This document shows positions 1-10,319 of a DNA stretch of 64,000 nt, piece by piece. The notes beneath the pieces were generated by a model. It saw only the letters and a list, made by a program, of their open reading frames with translations, did not search any database and was not told where the DNA came from. The position numbers were made by a program, and so were the translations under genes. The DNA comes from Saccharomycopsis malanga (Eukaryota > Ascomycota > Saccharomycetes > Ascoideales > Saccharomycopsidaceae), in NCBI GenBank assembly GCA_004014935.1, contig CP025323.1, forward strand, positions 1,116,001 through 1,180,000, written 5' to 3'. How positions within the stretch are numbered: position 1 is the first letter of the stretch; the number at the start of each line of letters is the position of its first letter.

Positions 1-824
1 AATTTGAACTCGTTTTCGTTCAAAGCACGGTTGACAATCTTGAACGACTGGTCAAAAAACAGATTGAGTTTGCTCTGATTTGTTTGAGCCATTGATTCCA
101 TTTTGCTTAGTTTCAATTGCTCAGCAAACTTCCGCAAATTGATAAACTCAATCTCATCATCGTCACTGTCATCTACTCGATCAAGATAATCAGTCTCGTT
201 TTCTACTGTTTTATCATGCAATTCTACATTATTTGTTTGCGCTTTTTCTTTCAATTCTTCCTCAATCTTTCTACGTAGCTGCTGCTCCCATTCTGCTTGT
301 TTCTCCGCTAGCTGCTCTTCCCTAAGAATCTGGAAATCTAATGTTTGTATCGCCTTGTCATAATTTATGGTCTCTTTTACTCGTTGCTTCATATCTGGCG
401 TCTCTGTCTGTACAGAGGCATCTACATACTTTGGCAGTGATACTTGCTTCGCATTTGCCTTCACCGGCGAAACGATATCGCTACTACTGTCTAACAATAA
501 AGAATTATCTTCTGATTTAGGACTAAAAGGCGCCTTGTAATTTTCCGGTGATCTGGTGATTAATAACTCATCTACAAGCCGATCCACATTCTGTTTCCCA
601 GAACTCAACTGACTGCTCCCTAATTGACCTCGGCGACTTGGCGATTGCACTCCCACAACATCATATGACGCTGAAGACGACCTTGACGACCTCGTAGATA
701 CAGACTGCCCTACACTACTATATGTCACTTCCTTTTCTCGTTGTTCACGCTCTTGTCGCTGCTTCCTAAGCGCTTGAAGCTTCTGACGCTTAGCCTCTAT
801 CTCTTCTCTTCGGCTTACCGGCAT
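1..824 (-). CDS. PAC11: Dynein intermediate chain, N-terminal part (gene runs off the window)
   Basis: The reading frame is open from an ATG at 824 to the window edge, giving 274 N-terminal codons. The protein starts with a charged helix (MPVSRREEIEAKRQKLQALR), the pattern that opens dynein intermediate chains and binds the dynactin p150/NudE side. Two LC8 (Dyn2) 'QT' motifs follow: ASVQTET near residue 137 and KAIQTLD near residue 158. Next come a coiled-coil region (about 165-195) and a segment, FFDQSFKIVNRALNE, that resembles the conserved stretch just before the WD40 propeller. The propeller itself lies outside the window. In yeasts this protein links the dynein heavy chain to dynactin for spindle positioning. 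The family assignment rests on motif order, not on a search; the symbol is by analogy. Confidence 0.75.
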   Translation of the reverse strand, partial: MPVSRREEIEAKRQKLQALRKQRQEREQREKEVTYSSVGQSVSTRSSRSSSASYDVVGVQSPSRRGQLGSSQLSSGKQNVDRLVDELLITRSPENYKAPFSPKSEDNSLLLDSSSDIVSPVKANAKQVSLPKYVDASVQTETPDMKQRVKETINYDKAIQTLDFQILREEQLAEKQAEWEQQLRRKIEEELKEKAQTNNVELHDKTVENETDYLDRVDDSDDDEIEFINLRKFAEQLKLSKMESMAQTNQSKLNLFFDQSFKIVNRALNENEFK

Positions 825-3714
825 CTCCAAAAAAAAATTTACCGATTTCCAATAATTTTCACCATTTAAATCATTTAACTCTTATATACGCCACCATATT
901 AATATCACCATACATACACAGCACGGGGAGGAGACTTTTTTTTTCCCAATAATTATATGCATGTATCACATGGATAAGTATGATATATGCATATTGATGC
1001 ATATTTAGCCATGTGATATGTGTATATTGGTGCATATATATTAAAATCCAATGATACTGTATTTATTATTTGATGATTTGAGCAAAAGGGGAAGGAGTTT
1101 ATCAAAACTCTCAAAATAGCTTTAAAGCCGCAAGTGTGCATGTTGAAATAAATGATTTTTATTCTTCAACTTCCGTTGTTAGTTTGGTTTCTACTGATAA
1201 AGGATGGTGTACACTTTGTAAGGGCTTTCCAAAGTTTCCAACCCATGGTTTGACTTATCAGTCCATTAAAATCCTGGAAACACGACAGGATGACTTACAT
1301 CACTTACAGATCCTTACCTAGATTTCCGAGGGAATTGCAGATGTCTTTAATACTATTGTATAAGTGCTTGAATCAAGAAAGTATGCCAATATTATTTGAT
1401 AGTTGTTTCTCGAAATAGCAAGATCTCGTGACCTTGAGACTGCCCCACTGGTGGCCCCGCGAGTGTCCCACAGTGTTTTAGGAAGGTTATGTTTGCAGTG
1501 GGACAATGCATGTCACCCAAACAAGTAATGCCATATGTAAACATGAAATATCCTAATTCTTTTTAGCACAACCGTTAATGTAATGTCTTTGAAAAAATAT
1601 ACAGGAATTACGAAGTGCTGTCAAGCACCTTTGCGTGGAAGACGCCAGGAATATCAGTGAAACCGTAATAAAACATTCATTTTATGGGTAGAAGATGGCC
1701 ATAAGGAAATTTCAGGTTCTATCAAACTACCAAGCACACTAAGCTGCTTTGAGAGACATGTTGCATGGCTAGCGGTACTTTTTGCAGCCTGCTGTTTCAT
1801 TTTGGATGAATAAATAAGATGTGTCAAGAAGTTGTATAAGCAGGTTATGGTTTAAAGCGTGCATGTGAATACCAAAAAATAATTATGTCAAAAGATTAAG
1901 ACCAGCGTTTGGCTGCAGTCCTGCAAGATTTGCGTTGATTTCAATTGTCCCAACTTTTAATGTCAGTTTTCTGGAACGCTTCAAAAGCATAGCATATACT
2001 AGAATACTGTATTTTTGAAACTTGTTCAAATTGTTAGGATCAATATAGTTAGAAATAGCGAACTTTAAACTTGTTTTTTTCCGAAGTTCTAAGGGTTGTT
2101 GTAACAGTAATATGCAAAATGTATTTTACGAGAAGCAATGCAGTAGAACAACCCCAATTGGGACAAACTGTACAGGTGCATGGTTCAGCATGCAGAAAAG
2201 TAAAGGCGGGCCACAACAGAGAGGATGTTCCAGGGAATATCAAGTAGCGACAATATAACATCCCAGAGCACTTTATGCAGGTCTAACCTGCAGCGGATCA
2301 AGAGATGAGAAGCCCAATTAGCAGTATGTATGCTACATGCACACCCTAATTTCTTTCAGCACCTACCAGTTGAAGAGAAGCCCAATTGTAGTTGACAATC
2401 TGTTTTAGCGAGCGGGCCCCGGCAAAGGGGCGTAGCGTAGTGTAGGTAGAAGTAATGCAATGTATTACCTCCAAGTTTATATGATATGTACATGTGCAAT
2501 TTTACATATGCAGTTAGTTGCATGCAACGGCAAGTTCTGCGAGAACGGTAATGTTATGTTGTTTGAAAGATAACATTTTACAAGATAGAGATAATTATAA
2601 TGTGTTTCCTGACATTTGATAAATATCCCCTTTCATATGCAAAGCCTGCAGGTTGTGTTGAGGAGCAAGAGGACGAGCCATTTTACCGACCCTTTCGATT
2701 AACAAAGAGCCCCGCCAATCAGGTCTTTTCCGACAGGTTAGTTCTTGAATTGTGCATGCCAGGAAATGCTAGTTAAAAGCAGGTGACGATAACCGAGAAG
2801 GGGTGATAACCGCCCGAAATGCAAGTGGAGGTCTGTTTTAGGAAAATGTCCAGCTGGAGGCAGCATTAAGTTAGAGGTGCATTGCCGGATTTGCTCGTAT
2901 ATTAATGCTTTGTCCCACAGGATATTTGTTTCTCTAAGTAGGGAAAACAAAATAGCTAACTGGGCTGGAATGAGCTTAGCACCTTACAAGTTGAGATATT
3001 GTGAAATACTTAAGTTTGGTAAGGTATTGTTGGCTCGTAAAAGTATTTGTCAGATGGATTATAAAAGAAGGAAAGGGGAAGGCCCCTTTATGGTTTTACA
3101 ACTGGGCAACAAGCGGCATAAAAAAGTGAGTACCTGCATGTGCATATAATCAATAACAATAAATAATAATATTATTATACGTGTATGCATGCATTGTAAG
3201 CATGTACATATGCATGTATGTATGTATGTATATATGTATGCATGCATGGGCCTAGAGTTTGACACATTGGTGGAAAGCTATTTACTGGTCGCCGAGAAGT
3301 TTTTATCACTTTGTTTCTTTATGTTGCTGTGTACTCTGCAGCTGGAAAGTCAAAAATTAACCACTGGATCCCATTTAAGGTTTGCAGTAGTTACACGGGA
3401 GGTGTTCCGCCGCAGCGCTATAGTGGAGCAGACTGATCATAGGAGGTACAACAATGCATCAATAGCGGCGGACGATATATAAGCATGTTCGCCTCACATA
3501 TTTCAGATTTATTTCAAAAAAAATAAAAAAGTAAAAAAAAAGAATAAAAGCTTGAGTTGGGGGGGTCGTATGTGCGCATGTATGCATTGCATAACCAACC
3601 ACTGTATCAACGCATTTGCCAAGTTAGAATCGAAACATTTCATAATAGCCATCCAAGTCTTATTTATTGTTATTGGGAGTGTGTTCTATAAACAAGTTGC
3701 CTACAATATTGAGA
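825..3714. other. Long intergenic region between PAC11 and the zinc-finger gene
   Basis: A 2.9-kb divergent intergenic region. I see no supported gene; the open frames are 60-97 codons and lack family signals. Visible structure: an inverted repeat TATCACATGG (964-973) / CCATGTGATA (1009-1018) enclosing ATGCAT motifs, a short direct repeat GAGAAGCCCAATT near 2308 and 2374, a GC-rich patch near 2408-2440, and the ATGC/ATGT microsatellite listed separately. Part of it must serve as promoter for both flanking genes. Confidence 0.5.
3181..3248. repeat. ATGC/ATGT tetranucleotide microsatellite
   Basis: Imperfect runs of GTAT, GCAT and CATG units, self-complementary in places (TGCATGCA occurs at both ends). 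It lies about 470 bp upstream of the zinc-finger start. Confidence 0.75.
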
Positions 3715-5286
3715 ATGTTGAGTTATGATATCACAGATGATCTCAATTGTTGGAATGTCTATTTTGGAAATAATATGAATAGCAACACTACAGCGAATAA
3801 TCATTCAATAATACAACCGAATATGTTTGATTATATGAGCAATTATATGGGATCTGTTTCTTTGTCAAATAATCAAGAATTGTTTAAACAAGATATGAAT
3901 CAATTGAATGTTGATAATAATTCTCAATATCAACTTTTGTTTCAAAATTTTGAACATTTGCAACTGGAGAATAGTGTAAATCTTTTACAGCAGGAAGGTA
4001 ATATAAATCAGCTGGGAAATAATATAAATCTACTAGGAAATAATATTAATCAACTGGGAAATAATATAAATCTACTGGAAAGTAAACTTAATCAACTAGA
4101 AAGTAATTTAAATCTTTTACAAGTGGAAATTCATGAAAATGATTCAACAAATTTAAAAAATCACAAATTTCCAATAATGGCTGAAAATCCAGATAGCAAT
4201 CTAATTTTTGATCAAGCATTGAATCAGAATTTCAAATATAATAGTTTTAATGCAATAGAACACCTGACGTTTGGCAGGAGCCAGTATGAAAAGGAGTCTA
4301 TGAATATACATAGTCCTCCCATGTCGTCTTCCTCGGCATCCTCTTCTGTTGCTGCTTGGAGTAATTCAAACTTGGCTAGTGTTGCAAGTCAGGATTGTAA
4401 TGTAGTTCAAAGAAGTAAAAGCGACGGTAATCTAGATTTGTGTATGAAAAAGCCAGCTACAGATCGCCAGTTGCATATAATCAACTACGGGATACGTGAT
4501 TACCAATCTGGAAACGCTTCCCAGGGGTTTATGGATTATACGATGAACAAAAGCAGCTTTGGTAGCTCCAGAAACACCAACAACCCGTCGGTGGAAAAGC
4601 TCATTCGCCAAGACAAGGAAATGTGGGAGTTTGTCACTAAGAAAAGCCGTAAGAAAGGAACCTATAAATGTGCACATTGCTCAGATCATTTCAAAACATT
4701 GGAATCCTTCATTTACCATATAGATGCCGACGGCTTGGCCGCCCAGAGGGTCAACAAGTGCAGTTTTGACCATTGTCCTTACAAGTACATTGGTTTTCCA
4801 AGAAGAGCAGAGCTTCGAAGACACACCCAAGCTATTCACGGTGCTACATTGCGTCTACTAGTAAATAGCACTGCTCAAACTGAGCACCTTGCTGGATCTG
4901 CTAACAATCACTACAATTACCGCATTTCCTCCGAATCAAATACCTCCTCTCCAGTAGTAGATATTTTCTCCACCCCCATCACTTCCTTCTCGCCGTCCTC
5001 CAACATTTCTCCATTGTCCGCCGATAAACTCTCCCTTGAGCTTAACAATGTGCCAGAAAATACAAACAGATCTGCCAAACACGACGATAAAACCCAGTCT
5101 GTCATCCATTCTTGCACAGTGGTTCGCCCTTATTGCACCAAATCTTTTCCTCGTAAAGACTCCCTCCAGAGGCACATTCGCCTATGCCACGACAACCCTC
5201 AGAGCCGCTTCAATAAAGGATTGAAAAAAAGACAGCACAAGGAGAAAACTGCCGCCAAAAAAAGAGCTTTTCAGAAAAGAAGATGA
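3715..5286 (+). CDS. C2H2 zinc-finger protein with N-terminal Asn/Leu repeats, probable transcription factor
   Basis: 523 aa from the first ATG in frame (MLSYDITDD). The N-terminal half is rich in Asn/Gln. Residues about 95-138 hold 7-residue repeats (NINQLGN, NINLLGN, then LNQLESN) that may form a short coiled coil. A Ser-rich linker follows. A first zinc-finger block spans about 317-376: YKCAHC...H, then CSFDHCPYKYIGF...H...H, with an unusual 27-residue finger containing PRRAELRRH. After a Ser/Thr-rich linker, a lone finger sits at about 467-492 (C..PYCTKSFPRKDSLQRHIRLCH), followed by a very basic tail (KKRQHKEK, AAKKRAFQKRR) that looks like a nuclear signal. The split fingers plus the basic tail suggest a DNA-binding regulator. 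I do not recognise the specific family member or its targets. CTG and CTA alternate at equivalent repeat positions. Confidence 0.85.
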   Translation: MLSYDITDDLNCWNVYFGNNMNSNTTANNHSIIQPNMFDYMSNYMGSVSLSNNQELFKQDMNQLNVDNNSQYQLLFQNFEHLQLENSVNLLQQEGNINQLGNNINLLGNNINQLGNNINLLESKLNQLESNLNLLQVEIHENDSTNLKNHKFPIMAENPDSNLIFDQALNQNFKYNSFNAIEHLTFGRSQYEKESMNIHSPPMSSSSASSSVAAWSNSNLASVASQDCNVVQRSKSDGNLDLCMKKPATDRQLHIINYGIRDYQSGNASQGFMDYTMNKSSFGSSRNTNNPSVEKLIRQDKEMWEFVTKKSRKKGTYKCAHCSDHFKTLESFIYHIDADGLAAQRVNKCSFDHCPYKYIGFPRRAELRRHTQAIHGATLRLLVNSTAQTEHLAGSANNHYNYRISSESNTSSPVVDIFSTPITSFSPSSNISPLSADKLSLELNNVPENTNRSAKHDDKTQSVIHSCTVVRPYCTKSFPRKDSLQRHIRLCHDNPQSRFNKGLKKRQHKEKTAAKKRAFQKRR

Positions 5287-5466
5287 TGTACAATTTGTTA
5301 TTATTAGTTTTACTACTCATGTTATGCCATTCTTATACTGTTTGTTTTGTTATTTATATTATTTCAAGTATATTTTCCATTTAAAAGTCTAATTGCCATT
5401 TGAATTTATGTCTTATGATCACCTTTGGCTTTAGTAATTTATTAGTTGTAATTATAGGTAAGACTC

Positions 5467-5573
5467 TGGACTGTATGGCGCGTCTCTCGACGAAGAGAAA
5501 GACTTAACATTAACAGGTTCAGAGAGTCGATCCCGGTACGAACACTTTTTACGAAACTGTTATTATCATTATA
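5467..5573 (+). mobile_element. SINE1, diverged short copy
   Basis: This segment shares the order of the SINE1 head: CGAAGAG-rich block after TGGCGC (CTCTCGACGAAGAG), a spacer, the B-box-like GAGTCGATCCC (5524-5534), then CGAACAC-TTTTTACG. The body is missing and the segment ends in ATT-rich DNA (TTATTATCATTAT). It is degenerate, and the A box is poor. Confidence 0.5.
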
Positions 5574-5918
5574 AAATTGAAAAACTTGGAAAAAATGTTG
5601 AATAAAACTATTATGGATTCTTCATTATTCTTTCATCCCTCTTTTACAAACTTCAATTCTTGGAATTTTCAATCCCAATACCTAACCTTAACTTTAACCC
5701 ATACAAAATGGATGAAAATTGGAAAAAATTGGAAAAAATTGATAAACATTGATAACAACTAATAAAATTTTTTAAAAATTGATAAATATTGATGAAAAGT
5801 GATTGAAAATTCACGGAATTCAATAACAACTGATGAAAACTAATAAATATCAATAGACAGATAAAGATTAACAAAAAATAACAAAGACTAATAAAAACTA
5901 ACAATATAGGGAAATGAA
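5574..5918. repeat. AT-rich degenerate repeat tract
   Basis: About 345 bp of low-complexity DNA dominated by variants of TTGATAAA, AAATTG and CTAATAAAAACTAA. No gene is visible. It sits between two SINE1 copies. Confidence 0.5.
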
Positions 5919-6222
5919 GCCACTGGGCCATTTGGCTCAGTGGTCAGAGCTCTCGAAGAAGAGAAAAACAAGACACAGGAACACGGGTTCGATTCCCATG
6001 ACGACACTTTTACTCGCTGCTTTTTACAATGCTGAACGTGATTTCACAGGCAAGTGCAAATGTCTGAAACACGACCTAGACCAATAAATGCTTTTTTTCC
6101 AATATATTCAATACAATAATCATGATTACCGGCCATGATCGGGCTTTACAGAGTCCCCTTAGACATAGCGCGTATATACAAAACTCATAGGTTCTGGGCT
6201 TGAAATATATCATATTAAATAT
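5919..6222 (+). mobile_element. SINE1, full-length reference copy
   Basis: The clearest complete copy. The head begins GCCACTGGGCCATT and contains A box TGGCTCAGTGGTC (5933-5945), which folds as a D-arm (GCTC...GAGC). A CTCTCGAAGAAGAG stem-like block follows, then a near-perfect B box GGTTCGATTCC (5986-5996) within a T-arm (CGGG/CCCA). The tRNA-unrelated body starts at ACTTTTACTCGCTGC and includes CACAGGCAAGTGCAA and GTCTGAAACACGACC. The 3' part has CATGATCGGGCTTTAC, GTCCCCTTAGACATAGCG, CGTATATAC and CTGGGCTTGAAATATAT, ending in degenerate AT. Both pol III promoter boxes are present, so it could in principle be transcribed. I see no clear target-site duplication. Confidence 0.75.
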
Positions 6223-6391
6223 AGATAATATCTGTATAATATTTAAGAAATAGCAGGGTAAACTTGATTATGCGCGCACACCATACCTACATACACACGT
6301 GAAAAAAATATTTATATCAACTTGTCTTTACAAACCATACATAAAAAGAAGCATCTCACAAATCATACATAGAAAGATACATCATGCACAC

Positions 6392-7474
6392 ATGTCCTTT
6401 CCCAAAACTCTTCCTGTGTCGCCATTAATTACCTCTTTTCACAAATGGAGTGGAAAACCACAGCGGCTTCTGTTAACTAATCTAAATCATCTCAATGGGG
6501 TTCAAAATCAGTTGAATATTGACAAAATCAAGAACAATTGGATTGCTGAGTTGTTATGTGCGCCTTTGAAAAGAGACAAAATTACCCGTAGAGCTCTCAA
6601 TCCAAAAACTCTTTCTATTCCATTTACACTTGCCAAAGATTCTCGTATATCAGATGATGACATGCATGACAAGCAGCGTCTATGGATTGTTCCTATTTTG
6701 TCAGATCCAGCAGTTGGAAGCGAACTGCTTATGCATCAAAAGTTTATTCCAAAGGCATATATTGCTGCCAGCAAACGATATTTTGACCGTTTGGCTAATT
6801 ATGCGCCCAAACTGATTGGCGAGGAGTCCGGAAGCTCTGTTTATCTGATAAATCTCAAACATCGACTAGCAACGACTCTTCTACCGTCAAAAACACTTGA
6901 ACAGCTTTCAGGACTGAGTAATGTGGACATACTTGTTAGACTTGACATGGGAGATAAGGTTTTGTTGCAACTTGTCAAGAATGCATTGATGGCGTGGGAC
7001 AGTTTAATGCATGCAGTCGAAGAGGACGGACATTTGAAATTATTAGTGTTTGACCGCAGAAAAAAGGTTAAAACAACTGATGTAGTATTGGACCTCAATG
7101 TTGATGACGAGTTCTTATCATTACTTACTACCATGGTTAAGGAGCAGAGGAATTATGAGACTAGTTCTAGGAGATCAAAAAGTTTTGAACATCCAAAACG
7201 GGTGTTTATCGATTATGCATGCAGCATGCATGCTTCATTGGGACATCAGCCAACAGTCGTCAAATTGGGAAACTTGCAGAAATACATTGACACATGGTAT
7301 CTGCAGCTCAAACATAGCCATCTTGGCGATGATATCATATCTCGTTTATCTGAATTACTAGTTTCTTTCCAACAATTTGAATCAAAAAAAAGGGTTTTGA
7401 TGCATGAGAATAACAACCCTTATTTTAAAACGTTTTTGAATTCTATCATAATGATTGCACTGTATTGCGAATAA
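6392..7474 (+). CDS. Protein of unknown function, possibly mitochondrial
   Basis: 360 aa from the first ATG (MSFPKTLPVSPLITSFHKW). The frame is open for 31 codons upstream, but with no earlier ATG. The N-terminus is basic and low in acidic residues and could be a presequence. The body is mostly alpha-helical in character, with segments such as NNWIAELLCAPLKRDK, QRLWIVPIL and LGDDIISRLSELLVSFQQFE. I recognise no domain, metal-binding motif or membrane segment. Base composition and codon use look like those of neighbouring genes, so I take it as real. It may be a fast-evolving organellar factor, but that is a guess from the N-terminus only. Confidence 0.7.
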   Translation: MSFPKTLPVSPLITSFHKWSGKPQRLLLTNLNHLNGVQNQLNIDKIKNNWIAELLCAPLKRDKITRRALNPKTLSIPFTLAKDSRISDDDMHDKQRLWIVPILSDPAVGSELLMHQKFIPKAYIAASKRYFDRLANYAPKLIGEESGSSVYLINLKHRLATTLLPSKTLEQLSGLSNVDILVRLDMGDKVLLQLVKNALMAWDSLMHAVEEDGHLKLLVFDRRKKVKTTDVVLDLNVDDEFLSLLTTMVKEQRNYETSSRRSKSFEHPKRVFIDYACSMHASLGHQPTVVKLGNLQKYIDTWYLQLKHSHLGDDIISRLSELLVSFQQFESKKRVLMHENNNPYFKTFLNSIIMIALYCE

Positions 7475-8292
7475 CAAATGTGTGCGGCTTTTTCTTATAA
7501 TTGAACCATTAATTGGCAATTTGTTATAAATTGATTGGTGAAATTGTCCCGCTCGCTTAATCCTTGAATCCATCAAAATGGTACCCTTAATATATAGACA
7601 TTAGTCTATTCCTGTATTTGAATTTTACAAACTGGATATGAAGAACTACTTAATTCGGCTGAGTCGTTGCGGTAATTGTTATGTAATGACGTGCCATATA
7701 CGAAATATAATGCTACTCGTATATTTTCATTGTAGGTTGGAGTAGGAGGCTGGAATAGACCTTAAGTTGAAATCGCTAAATCATCTTTTTAGCTTCGTAT
7801 CTAGTAAGATCAATATTGGTTGACTGAACTGATAACTTGTATACAATATTGAAACAGTTTTCGTAAATCCTTTAAACTGTATTTATCTTATATTTCGATC
7901 CCAGTCATTTTCTTATATACGCGTTATGTCTTGATAAGCCCAATTATGTCTGTTGATCATAATCTTCTCACCCGTGAACCTATTATGTATTTTTCTCTTC
8001 TCAGAGAGCACTAGCCATCCGGCCCATTTGCTAGCCAAAATGGCAGTTTCAATGGTATATCAAAATTGTAATTGTAGTAACAAAATGATAACTAGGTGGA
8101 CATCAAAACTGTCATAATAAATTACAAATAAAGTGACTGTATCGGTTAATTGTCTAACAAACACACCAAAAGGTCAAATGATTAAAACCTTCAAACTCAA
8201 AATCCCAACTTTCAAACTAAATTCATTGTCTCTTTCTTACGTACAAAACAGACAAGTTTCAACTACACTGTGTAGATTAAAAACTATAAACA
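7475..8292. other. Intergenic region with one SINE1 copy
   Basis: Convergent 3' flanks of the 6392 gene and SEC12. Apart from the SINE1 copy at 7884-8030 it is AT-rich with nothing else I can name. Confidence 0.5.
7884..8030 (-). mobile_element. SINE1, short (B-box-deleted) copy
   Basis: On the minus strand the order is head (ATGGGCCGGATGGCTAGTGC, TCTGAGAAGAGAAAAA), then directly GGGTGAGAAGATTATGATCA, AATTGGGCTTATC and TATATAAGAAAATGACTGGG. The segment between the head and GTGAG, which carries the B box in full copies, is absent. About 147 bp, diverged. Confidence 0.6.
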
Positions 8293-9576
8293 TCAGTGAT
8301 TGTATTTTGAAAGATACAAGGCAATCAAAACCACAAGAACCATAACAAGAATCTGTATGATAGCCACCATATTAGATTTATAATGCAAAAGATTGACCAA
8401 ATCCGACTCATTTGCCGGCAACACAATGGTGTTGATAGTATTGGCGGCACTGACACTGACAATATACGAAATGTCGCGAGAAATCTCCATATTAGTCAAT
8501 GCAAAGGTGTGCACTTGTTTAAACTCGTACAATTTGTGTATTGCAACGTCTCTCAGGCTGCTGATGTTCACATGGTAGGCCATGATGGACAAATTGCTGG
8601 TACCAAGTGCCAAAAGGCCTTGGTTTTCATGGGAAATCAATGGCTTGTAATCAATGGAGGTTATGCTTTTGATCTTGGAAGCAAGAACCTTAGCTTGGGT
8701 AATTTTCTTAGTTTCAATGGAGTACACAGCGTAAAAGATCTGTTTGGTTTGTGGTAAAGAACCTAATATCAAAACAAGATCGTCTGTAAGAAAGAGTAAT
8801 TTAGAAAACTGGTAATCTTTTTTGAAAATGCTCAAAGTGTTTTCTTCCAAGTTTATGAGGGTAGTTTCCGGTTTTTCGGAGCAATAATCAACCAAGCGAG
8901 CTTTAGTCTTACTAATAAGAACACTATACAATTCTTCTTCTTTGGTAAACCGAATATCAAAATCTTTAAACTCTTCAGAATCCAGAGTCATAAAGTCATA
9001 GCTGGAACTCTTTGAAATGCTTGACACTGCAAATATAGACTTGGCATCAGAGTTGAGCATTGCTACGACAGAACCTTTAGAAGAACTACAAATCTTTATC
9101 TTTTTTATATACGTTTGCAAATGTTCAGAGTCGAAAACATGATTTGGCCCAATAAACTCAATCTCTTCATCTCCAGGATTGCTTACATCAAAATTGAACG
9201 TCTTCAATTCATTATTTGTTCCACTTTTCTTGATTTTTTCCTTCCCATCACTACATCCAACATAAATCACGGCTTTAGACCCCTCTACAGTTGATGCTAC
9301 ACTCATAGGTGCATCGGTGGTGTTTTTGTCAAATCTAAACAGAGAAACAAGCTGCAAGTCATGCTGCTTAAACACCTTCGGCAATTTCTGCTGTTTATTC
9401 TCTTCAGCTTTTTTATCGTCTTCTTTTTTAATCATAATCTTAAACACATCTATTCCATTTGGAATCCCATGTCTCCCTTCGCCACCACCGCCACAAACAA
9501 CAAACTCGTCATTGCTAATGAAACTAAGCCCGAAAATTGGATAATCTAGCGTTTTTGTAAACGAACTGAACGACAT
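8293..9576 (-). CDS. SEC12: Sec12-type guanine nucleotide exchange factor for Sar1
   Basis: 427 aa starting at MSFSSFTKTLDYPIFG; no in-frame ATG lies upstream. The N-terminus carries CGGGGEGRHGIPNGI (about residues 28-42), the glycine-rich potassium-binding loop typical of Sec12 exchange factors. A degenerate WD40 propeller fills residues 10-380, and a single hydrophobic segment (about 403-423, IIQILVMVLVVLIALYL) is followed by only a few residues (SKYNH). By family knowledge it sits in the ER membrane, with the propeller in the cytosol loading GTP on Sar1 to start COPII coats. The long lumenal domain of S. cerevisiae Sec12 is absent, so this is a tail-anchored form. SED4 is the only other candidate; the intact loop favours the active exchange factor. 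Confidence 0.85.
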   Translation of the reverse strand: MSFSSFTKTLDYPIFGLSFISNDEFVVCGGGGEGRHGIPNGIDVFKIMIKKEDDKKAEENKQQKLPKVFKQHDLQLVSLFRFDKNTTDAPMSVASTVEGSKAVIYVGCSDGKEKIKKSGTNNELKTFNFDVSNPGDEEIEFIGPNHVFDSEHLQTYIKKIKICSSSKGSVVAMLNSDAKSIFAVSSISKSSSYDFMTLDSEEFKDFDIRFTKEEELYSVLISKTKARLVDYCSEKPETTLINLEENTLSIFKKDYQFSKLLFLTDDLVLILGSLPQTKQIFYAVYSIETKKITQAKVLASKIKSITSIDYKPLISHENQGLLALGTSNLSIMAYHVNISSLRDVAIHKLYEFKQVHTFALTNMEISRDISYIVSVSAANTINTIVLPANESDLVNLLHYKSNMVAIIQILVMVLVVLIALYLSKYNH

Positions 9577-9812
9577 TGTATTTATCACAATTCATAACTA
9601 TTATAATATACCCCAAATTATACCAGGTCATCAATTATATAATCTTCCACTATACCCGGTTATGGGCACCGTGAATAGAGCAACAACCATCGCTCGCAAC
9701 CTTTTTTTGACAGTGAAACGGTGAGGTGGTAAGCTTTATAAGCAAATAGTTATAAAATAAATATAAATGACAGTATAGATATCGATTGTTGAGCAGTTGC
9801 AGAGCGGTAATC

Positions 9813-10319
9813 ATGGGAATTTTTGATAGCAAGACGTTTCTGGTGACATTCACGGCGGATTTGGTTGTGCTTCTTGTACTTTTTGTTTTATGTATGATCG
9901 TAATTGCTGGGCTCATCTACAACCCATTCAACAAAGCCCAAGAATACAAGCGACGCCAAGAGCGAAACATCTATTTTGATGGGGCAGCAAGTTACCACGG
10001 GGCACCGCTAACAGTGAGCGAAACCCCAAGACGGTATCCTCCAACCAGTAATACAAACACTGCCACACAGGCGAACACGTTTGGCAGCGAAAACCCATTC
10101 TATCAAGACGTAGATGACTCAATAGCAGGCACATCATCTTTTAGAAACACTTATAATCAACAGACTGGCCAACAGCAGGGTAAAAATAGCAATAAAAGCA
10201 CTCAGATTGGCGGTGGAAATGCTAATCTCAATATCCATGGCCAGCCGTCTCAAAACGACCCTGATTCCATTCCTTTGGAGCCCATAACGTTGGCAGTGGA
10301 GCCTAGCGTTAGCAAGTAG
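9813..10319 (+). CDS. Small single-pass membrane protein of unknown function
   Basis: 168 aa from ATG 9813 (MGIFDSKTFLVTF); upstream codons in the same frame contain no ATG. One strong transmembrane segment lies at about residues 11-37 (LVVLLVLFVLCMIVIAGLIY), followed by a basic juxtamembrane stretch (EYKRRQERN) that points to a cytosolic C-terminus. The tail is rich in Asn, Ser, Thr and Gln and is probably disordered. Two NPF tripeptides (YNPFNK, SENPFY) could be EH-domain ligands used in endocytic sorting; this is inference. It is divergent from SEC12 with a 236-bp shared promoter region. I do not recognise a named family. Confidence 0.7.
   Translation: MGIFDSKTFLVTFTADLVVLLVLFVLCMIVIAGLIYNPFNKAQEYKRRQERNIYFDGAASYHGAPLTVSETPRRYPPTSNTNTATQANTFGSENPFYQDVDDSIAGTSSFRNTYNQQTGQQQGKNSNKSTQIGGGNANLNIHGQPSQNDPDSIPLEPITLAVEPSVSK

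Noticed and set aside
3059-3482. Small frames across the ATGC microsatellite as genes
   Set aside because: Their length comes from the stop-free repeat; Cys/Met/His-rich translation is a repeat artefact.
5919-6010. Head of SINE1 as a functional tRNA gene
   Set aside because: A and B boxes and both arms look good, but there is no matching acceptor stem, the anticodon arm is not a clean 5-bp stem with 7-nt loop, and the sequence continues collinearly with dispersed copies.
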